Source: Topomyia yanbarensis
Taxonomy: Eukaryota > Arthropoda > Insecta > Diptera > Culicidae
DNA length: 64,000 nt
Reading direction: 5' to 3'
Assembly: GCF_030247195.1 (NCBI RefSeq)
Contig: NC_080672.1
Location: forward strand, 353,708,413-353,772,412
Part shown: piece after piece, positions 57,490 to 64,000 of the stretch
Layout of the letters: every line of letters begins with the position of its first letter
Position numbering within the stretch: position 1 is the first letter of the stretch
Program-made: the position numbers and the translations under genes
The notes under the pieces: generated by a model
What the model was told of the DNA's origin: nothing
Database searches by the model: none
The model's input: the letters and a program-made list of their open reading frames with translations, nothing else

Positions 57490-57996
57490 CTTAAAGATGA
57501 AAACCTGTTTTAATCCACCTAGTGATGCAATTGTGCCTTTCTCATTTATCCATACTACGATTCCATGGCTGGTTATGTTCAATACAACGGTGGAAATAAA
57601 TATTACATATTCAGTACGATTTGCACATACATACAATGGATCGACAGCCACGATTTTGAGATGCTAAGTGTCGACACTGAAATATCGCTTGGGTCCGGGG
57701 GGGGGGGGTCCGGACCCTGCCGAAAATTTTCAACTTATTAAGAAATTTTAAACTAGTTTCAATATTAAAGTAGCAACCCCTCATTGCATACTCCTACCTA
57801 CGCCTAAATAAGCCAAAAAAATCGGGATTACGTTGCATTTTAAAGTCATTTGGCATCAAAAATGCAAATTCGATTTTGAAATTTTCCCTTGCTCCCCCTG
57901 AGAATTTTTCATTTCATTTATATGGGCATTTGCTGTGTGGACGCACTCTTCAACCCGTAACTCTGGAACCGGAAGTCCAATCAATAAAAATTCAGT
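57490..57996 (+). repeat. Composite interspersed repeat, copy 7 (3'-truncated)
   Basis: Starts AAAACCTGTTTTAATCCACC and is closest to copy 3 (CGATTCCATGGCTGGTTATG, TTCAGTACGATTTGCACATA). Has a G10-11 tract near 57700 and stops after CCGGAACC..AGTCC in the first module. Confidence 0.75.
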
Positions 57997-58453
57997 TTTT
58001 CTGATTCCTTATGTCAATAACATGCGACGTACGTAGGATTTTTTTTTTTCAATATTTTGATTTTATGCGACATGGCGCACTTTTAAGTACAAAAAATGCC
58101 GAAAATGTCATAAAAATCGACACAAAATTGGCAATTTAAAAAAAAAAAATTAAGCGATAAAAATCCTACCTACGTCGCTGGAGAAATCAATTTCGAATAT
58201 GCTTTGAAAATTTCAAAGATATCAAAAATCATTGGTCCGAGTTACGTTTCCGGCCAGCTCCAAAAATTGGATTGGAGTTTCCCCGATAAAGTTGATAACC
58301 TTTGAAGATCAACCGATTTTTTTGAAAGTTACTATTCTAAGCATGTGCGAGAAAGAGAGGCAACACATAACTTTGTAAGACAATATCTTTTTACTGTAAA
58401 ATCGAAGCAATTTGCAGTCTTCGGCAATGTTGATCCTTATACCTTAAGCTATA
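57997..58453. other. Unassigned sequence
   Basis: AT-rich; a poly(T)/poly(A) inverted pair lies near 58040 and 58138 beside CCTACGTACGTAG-like text. Probably decayed element. Confidence 0.35.
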
Positions 58454-58696
58454 TACAGTCGTGATTCGCTGGTTGGACATTTTTTAACTGGACCGCTTTT
58501 TAGTTGGACCTCCGCATCTGAATGTCAAAATCTAATGTCCAATTTACTTTGACAATCAATCTGAAAATTATTAGAGATGTGAATAGATACCAACGTCTCC
58601 TTTGGAGAGTTTTTGACATCTGTCAATCGGTCCAACTAACGAATCAAATTCGTTAGTTAGACAGAGGTGTGGCCCAACCAGCGAATCACGACTGTA
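58454..58696. mobile_element. TA-flanked Tc1/mariner-type MITE with GGTTGGAC word
   Basis: TACAGTCGTGATTCGCTGG at both ends, 243 bp, TA at each side. CAGT-starting TIRs with TA targets are typical of Tc1/mariner and pogo elements. The words GTTGGAC and GGACC recur inside (58482-58515, 58633-58675). Confidence 0.82.
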
Positions 58697-58811
58697 TCTG
58701 AATTCACTGACAGTCTATAACGAGCATTGTGAAAGCATTGACTTCAACATTCCCAGAACAAATTTGAAACAGCATTTCAGCTCTCTGCGTTATAATAGCA
58801 TATAAATATAG

Positions 58812-59226
58812 TACAGTAGGATTCCGTTTTTGGCAACAATTGTTTTTTCAGTTGTCAAAACTGGAACCGTGCCAAAAATGGAACCTTACCTTAAAAGCTT
58901 TTATTTTCAATTTGTGACATCACAAATGTCACAAGAACATTAATTATATAAGAATATGTGAAATGGAATGAAATAATAGAAAAAAATCAACAAATTTAAC
59001 TTTATTCGCTATGCCCGCCTCCATAAAATATAGTGAATATGACTCCTATGTTTGGAAATAAAGTCAAAAGCGATATCCATTATTACAACAAAATGATTAT
59101 TGGGCATTTTTCAAAAGATTTACTATGAACAAAATTAATGTTGCCAAAACTGGAACCCATTTGTTGCCAAAAACGAAACATTTTTGTTGCCAAAAATGGA
59201 GCATGTCAAAAACGGAACGTACTGTG
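58812..59226. mobile_element. TA-flanked MITE with TTGCCAAAAATGGAAC word
   Basis: The left end is TACAGTAGGATTCCGTTTTT and the inverted right end CAGTACGTTCCGTTTTT; the right TA has become TG. Variants of TTGCCAAAA(A)TGGAAC occur near 58825 (inverted), 58855, 58870, 59148, 59163 and 59186. Noncoding. Confidence 0.72.
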
Positions 59227-59289
59227 TACGGTATATGTAGTATGTAAGTAAAAATGTTTGTGTAAAATTGTCTATGATTAACGGACGAA

Positions 59290-59329
59290 TAAATAGATAA
59301 ATAAATAAATAAATAAATAAATAAACAAA

Positions 59330-59372
<43 letters not shown>

Positions 59373-59428
59373 ACAAATAAATGAACAAATAAATAAATAA
59401 ATAAATAAATAAATAAAGAAATAAATAT
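59290..59428. repeat. (TAAA)n microsatellite
   Basis: About 34 near-perfect units with a few C or G interruptions. Confidence 0.95.
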
Positions 59429-59679
59429 ATGTTATATCATATATAATACCTCTGGCAATTTACGTGTGGTCATAATTAATAGTATTTTAGAAATGTATTC
59501 ATGTATTCCTTCTTGAACCATACCCAGAAAGAAAGTTGAACACTTCTTCCGGAAAATAAAAAAAACACGTAGACCCATATGAAAAATGATTGATTATTCT
59601 TTTTTCTTTTGTTTTGAAAGTACGAAACATCATTTAATTTGTATGCTGTAGTATGCCATCCAAAATGAAAAACATTCAT

Positions 59680-60160
59680 AGTGGTTACCCCATCCCTGAT
59701 TCACCTATCCCCACTTTAACGACCAAAAACAACATAAGATTTCGGGTGCGGACAGGTTGCAGAATGCGGATTTCTCGCAAGTGTCGTATTGTTTGTTTCG
59801 TTTTAGGAGAATTGTTTTCTGTTCTACCATAAAGGCTGTCGAGTTGTGGATGGTGGAGTGACACATGGCTTCGCGGAGACGGACCCACTCATGTGTTCTG
59901 GTGCGTGGCTTCATCGTTGACTGACAGAGTCAGCTGTTTATTGTGATTCTCGTTTCGATGTATCTAAGGGGCTCGCCCGTATCTGTTCGAGGATTGTATT
60001 GCACAGCTATCTATGGTGCGAGTGTTTCATCACGATGCTGTTTGGCTGTGGTCAAACGTCGCTATCGGTTTCTGTAAGAAGTAAAGTGTAATTATTGTAA
60101 GTCCTGTTGGTTTGGTTATTTAGAGTTTTGGGAAAAAAAACTACTCTTACCCCAATCACT
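59680..60160. other. Possible end of a CACCTATCCCCAC-word element and unassigned sequence
   Basis: GGTTACCCCATCCCTGATTC then ACCTATCCCCAC at 59683-59715 resembles GGTTCACCTGTCCCCGTGG then TTCATCTATCCCCAC at 62236-62270. They look like ends of one element family. The rest is unassigned. Confidence 0.4.
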
Positions 60161-60208
60161 ACATTTGGATTCTTCCTTGTCGTAGATTTGTAAAAGCTTT
60201 TGGTGAAA

Positions 60209-61020
60209 TCATACTCTATCCTCTGCTAACACTTTCCACTCATTATGGGACAGATCTCCATAACGTTTCATATTCTGAAGAATGCTATCCCACCAAGTGT
60301 GGCTCGGGCGGCAACGACGAAGACGACTGGATCTTAAACGGGCAGCAATGCGTATTGAATGTGACTGTTCGCTACGCCTCGCATGTCCCCACCAGCGCAT
60401 CTGGACCATTCGAATCTTTTTTGTGATCCGACGCTTTTGAAGGAGAAAATCAATAGATTTTGAAAGCGCAGAACTATCACTGTGTTGACATAGATCAGAC
60501 ATCCCGCGAACTATTTGCCTTTCATATCCACGAATTGAATGACGACTATACTTAGTCAGCACGGCAACATGTGTACCGTACATCATTGCTGGTGCGACAA
60601 CCGACTCGTACATAACCCTTCCGACACTCCTTGACGGCTTGCATATTTTTTTCAGAAAATCCATTATTACTCTTAAAACGCGAATGAAATCTCTACATCT
60701 TGTACGAATAGTCATTGGTCTCTCTAGCCTTGGCGTTAGGTAAACTCCCAAGTATCTTAGAGGATCTGTAGTACAATACTCTCTGCCTTGAATTATGATA
60801 CTATCAACGTTCTATCCGTTGGGATCATTTATCAGCATTTAAATTCAATTCCACATACTCTAAATACTCTTTTATTTTCGTAACAATTCGCTCAATATCC
60901 TCGTCTCTTTCTGTTATTATGGTCAAATCATCTGCAAAGGCTAGAAGGATTGGCAGCGCTATGTTAGTTTGATTATTCAAGTTCAAACTGTCTATTTCGG
61001 AGTACGGAAACATCGTAATG
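60209..61020 (-). pseudogene. RTE-like LINE reverse transcriptase fragment
   Basis: The right segment (61013-60825) has RT motif C ALPILLAFADDLTIITERDE followed by LNADK. After a disrupted stretch at 60752-60824, the 180-aa frame 60751-60209 has LGVYLTPRLERP-type text, a thumb-like region with VMYESVVAPAMMYGTHVAVL, and a C-terminal VQMRWWGHARRS...PSHTWWD. The RWxGHxxR motif and GRP-type end resemble RTE-clade LINEs. EN and most of RT are missing. No RNase H. Confidence 0.78.
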
Positions 61021-62704
61021 AACGTTGATCACTGTTGTTTCCGTCAAAAACTATAGTTAAAGCTATATAGACGTTTTAATTGATTCACGCGATTTATTCC
61101 AAAATTTCACAAATTGTTTATTCTTGCTTCTTTTCGCACTTAGGTTTTTTCCAAAATACTCGCAATCGCATCGATTATCGATTATAGACATCAGATTAGC
61201 TCAGAATTTTAGCAATACTCCCACAGTCGGCTGTTTGGAGTTCAAATTGCTGTTGCTTAGGGAAAAAGTAGATTACTCTCGATGGCCGGCTATCCAGAGT
61301 TTAAAAAATAGAAAAACATAACTAAGCATCTTATTGCTCATAGTGTTACTTAGTATAACCAGTAGTTAGCATAACAATAAACAAATCACGCGCGATTGTT
61401 TAGAATACGCAATCCTTTTTTTTGCATTGTGTATTCTATTTTTGCAATTGCAAATTAGTAAAATTTCCTCATACTACGAAACCGCTATATGTGTGCGATT
61501 CCACCGATTTATAAGAATAGTACCTGAAACGAGAAAAAGGAAATCGCTCACAAATACCTAAGATTCGGAATTTTATTCAAACGATCGCCGGGAAAACTTT
61601 ACACAGACATGGTAGAATACACAAAACATTCGCGGCGTGATGAAAAATTGAACGATATCGATTTATTAAAATATAAGCAATACTCCTCATAGACGGATAT
61701 CCGGAGCTTAATTTGCATATTTAACCAATCGCGTTATTGCAACAAATGATAAATCTCCCAAATTCTCGGCAGCCGGCTGCCCAGAGCAATTTTTACATGA
61801 TAACGCTACTGGCACACTTACTAACAAATCTCCCCTTCCCTCCCTTGTGGAGATGCAGAGGATTCCTCGGTCTCTAGCAGCAACATGTATCGGACTAACA
61901 TTCCTTCCTTCCCCAGAATATCTGCATTCGGATGTGGCCGGCGTCGGTATTGATCAGCTTGCAGGGATCAATATAGATTGCACAATGTGGCTCATCGTGC
62001 TATTCCCAAGCATGTTGTTCCAATGAACATTTTACAATCTCAATTGGTTCTGGTCAATAACGGAGTAGCAACCACGGGCGATCTCTTATGCTTATGCTTA
62101 AAAACATTGATTATTTTTTAAAGCGTCAACAAACATTTGACGCTATCGCAAATTCGTGTGTGTTTAGGTCACCGAATGAAACCAGCAAGAAAAAATGGGC
62201 GTAAAAAACATCAGGATATGACGTATTATGCTTAGTGGTTCACCTGTCCCCGTGGTTCATCTATCCCCACTTTTCCTTCTCCTTTATCTACGCCCAGCAC
62301 ATTGTCCACCTTTCCTGACAATATTTAGAAAATCAATTCTTAACCTTTTTAACTACCATAGACATGGAATCTTTTTGTTTAAAATGGTTGGAAATGTGGT
62401 GCTCTATTTTCTTCAACTCAACTTTTTATCACTTTTCGATTTCAGTAATACGGAAAAACAACCTTACTAGTCCAGAATTGAAAGAGGAAACCAACAACCA
62501 ACGAATCAAAACTGTGCATCACCGCTCGTAATGTTGTTCAATGAAGCAAATAAACGAAACTCAAGAATGAACAAATCATTCAATAATCACGAAAATAAAA
62601 ACCAGTTCCAGGTCCAGTTTGCTTTCACCTCAATTGTGAACAACATATGCACTCACCCCAAAAGCCCCAGCAAACCGATGCATTTTACTGTTACAAAAGT
62701 CTCG
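61021..62704. other. Unassigned sequence between the RTE fragment and the 62.8-kb gene
   Basis: AT-rich with repeat-like text (TCGGCTGTTTGGAG, TCCGGAGCTTAATT). The CACCTGTCCCC word lies at 62236-62270. No gene recognised. Confidence 0.35.
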
Positions 62705-62710
62705 TTTATT
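62705..62710 (-). promoter_or_regulatory. Polyadenylation signal of the 62.8-kb gene
   Basis: AATAAA on the minus strand, about 48 bp after the stop codon at 62758. Confidence 0.65.
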
Positions 62711-62757
62711 ATTATTATTTACCAAAAAAGCACTATGTAGTTCCGTTTGTTTTTATC

Positions 62758-63242
62758 TTAAGCCGCACACCAATACTGAAAGACCACGTTGTATGGTAAC
62801 ACTCGCTTTCCGGACATCTGGAAGGATATCGCTGTCGTCGCCACGGCTCCTCGCTCAATGTACACGCGAAACCCATACTTGGAGTACCTGTCCGCGTTTA
62901 TCGTCACAAAGTTGATTACTTTGGCATTCTGGAATAAGCAAACACCATTTACGATACATTTCACAGCGAAGCAAGTTTTCACTATATAGCAAACAAACAA
63001 AAAACACTCCTCACCGGATTTGTGTACTGCACTTGAATCGGTGTTACGGAACCTTTGGTGACGGTTCGCTCGTAGCAAAGCGTGTCCGTTGCCAGTCGCG
63101 ATCCGAAGAAATAGGTTAAATCCGCTGTCTGCGCCCCGGTAAACTTATTGTATCCATCCGCGGTTTGACGTGCACCTAGAAACACCAGCAAGATGAGTCC
63201 CACGGACAAACAGGGAAAATTACTCGCGAAATTTAAGCTCAT
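62758..63242 (-). CDS. Small secreted MBF2-family-like protein (two exons), paralogue 2
   Basis: Exon 1 is 63242-63015 (76 codons) and exon 2 62928-62758 (56 codons plus stop). The 86-bp phase-0 intron has CCG|GTGAGG and TATTCCAG|AAT junctions. I chose the ATG at 63242 because the predicted TSS (about 63268) lies downstream of the most upstream in-frame ATG (63275), and this start gives a normal signal peptide (LSVGLILLVFLGA). The product is 132 aa: YFFGSR at 44-49, DTLC (C56), TVTKG, then VTINADR..KYGFRVYIE and a terminal QYWC (C130). Exon 2 aligns without gaps to paralogue 1, roughly 40% identical by eye. Tandem duplication of a secreted-protein gene is the simplest explanation. Confidence 0.85.
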
Positions 63243-63265
63243 TTTAAAAACGCTCGACATCAGAA

Positions 63266-63302
63266 ACTGTTCCAAGGGCTCTGGCCCTCAATGGTTTTTA
63301 TA
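63266..63302 (-). promoter_or_regulatory. TATA box and probable initiator of the 62.8-kb gene
   Basis: TATAAAAA at 63302-63295 and ACAGTT (weak Inr) at 63270-63265, about 34 bp apart. The sequence from 63303 to 63755 shows no further gene. Confidence 0.65.
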
Positions 63303-63755
63303 GTGGTCAGCTTGGTGCACCCGTTCCTTCAGGAACAAGGACTCCCCGTCAAGAGCAAAGCTGGGTCATGTTCGATTAATTGCTTGTCATTAATCTAATT
63401 ATTTAATTTGGCGGCCTCTTTGCCAGGTTGCGAAAAATTGAGGCGCAGCGGTTGCATATCCTGATATGCAAATGAATGAATTTTTCGGGTATGCCAAAGT
63501 ATTTCCCGGAATATGTGTGTCACTGGGTCAACCGTATTTTATCTACCTTCACGGAACTTTCATTTATCGTAGTGATGTTCAGTGAACGGTTTTCAAAATG
63601 TGACGTGCGACTTGCTTCACGGTAGTTTTTAAATATAAATCTGAAACCTGAAAACAAAAAAAAACTTAAATCAACTATAATCACTAGGTCGGAATGAAGA
63701 ATAAGTCATACATATTGAATTATGTTCTTTACTGAAACAGTTAACCTCACTTTTC

Positions 63756-63990
63756 TTGACAGTTCGATTGTACTGTTTACATGGACTTAGAAAAATTTGT
63801 GGACGACTAGATTCGCTCGAAACAAATGTAAACAGTACAAGCGAACTGTCAAAAATGAACACTCAGTTCATTTGTGACGTCACCGTAAAGTATTCAATAT
63901 TTTACACTGGCGTCACAAATGAACTCAAGTGTTCATTTTTGACAGTTCGCTTGTACTGTTTAGGTTTACATGGACTTAGAAAAATTCTTT
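63756..63990. repeat. Nested direct and inverted repeat at the window edge
   Basis: A near-perfect palindrome lies at about 63826-63961 (GTAAACAGTACAAGCG, AACTGTCAAAAATGAACAC, CATTTGTGACGTCAC against complements) around an AT-rich centre. TGACAGTTCG.TTGTACTG and ACATGGACTTAGAAAAATT also occur as direct repeats at 63759-63797 and 63941-63988. Probably a MITE continuing beyond the window. Confidence 0.7.
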
Positions 63991-64000
63991 GCGAATTGCT

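Noticed and set aside
59290..59428. Possible CRISPR-like regular repeat
   Set aside because: It is a simple (TAAA)n microsatellite without spacers.

Overview
This window looks like TE-dense intergenic DNA from a dipteran with a large genome, most likely a culicine (Aedes- or Culex-type) mosquito. That is an inference. It rests on AT-rich sequence with almost no host genes, tRNA-derived SINE heads, several mosquito-type non-LTR retrotransposons, many miniature inverted-repeat elements, and two small intron-bearing genes with arthropod TATA/initiator promoters. No prokaryotic feature, CRISPR array, rRNA or intact tRNA gene is seen.

The only confident host genes are a paralogous pair on the minus strand near the right end (52.6-53.0 kb and 62.8-63.2 kb). 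Each has two exons split by a short phase-0 intron, a signal peptide, a YFFGSR motif and two matching cysteines. They look like small secreted proteins of the MBF2 (PF15868) family. About 9.5 kb of transposon debris separates them. A few short ORFs or donor-bearing exon candidates (about 7.0, 8.0, 20.9, 50.9 and 51.5 kb) could belong to other genes but are weak.

The rest is layered mobile DNA. Retrotransposons: a nearly intact EN-RT-RNase H ORF2 with two in-frame stops (9.7-13.45 kb), a decayed relative (32.4-33.5 kb), two ORF1 copies with no ORF2 behind them (30.3-31.4 and 40.5-41.6 kb), a second RT-RNase H LINE holding two MITEs (55.0-57.1 kb), and an RTE-like fragment (60.2-61.0 kb). DNA transposons can be sized by their target duplications: a Transib-like foldback with CACAGTG ends and a 5-bp TSD inside a SINE (21.9-22.85 kb), two hAT-type elements with 8-bp TSDs (37.5-39.9 and 53.8-54.1 kb), and at least six TA-flanked elements. 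One of those (3.46-4.83 kb) still carries a pogo-type transposase tail. Seven copies of a modular composite repeat, each containing a CA-rich microsatellite or a deletion of it, run through the left half. They serve as landing sites for other insertions.

The most interesting pattern is the set of TA-flanked elements. Each family repeats its own 8-15 bp word several times inside its inverted repeats, and the word differs between families. Together with the Transib-like foldback, the ORF1-only retroelements and the readable order of nested insertions, this is what most merits follow-up. I did not find a clear new enzymatic or defence system.
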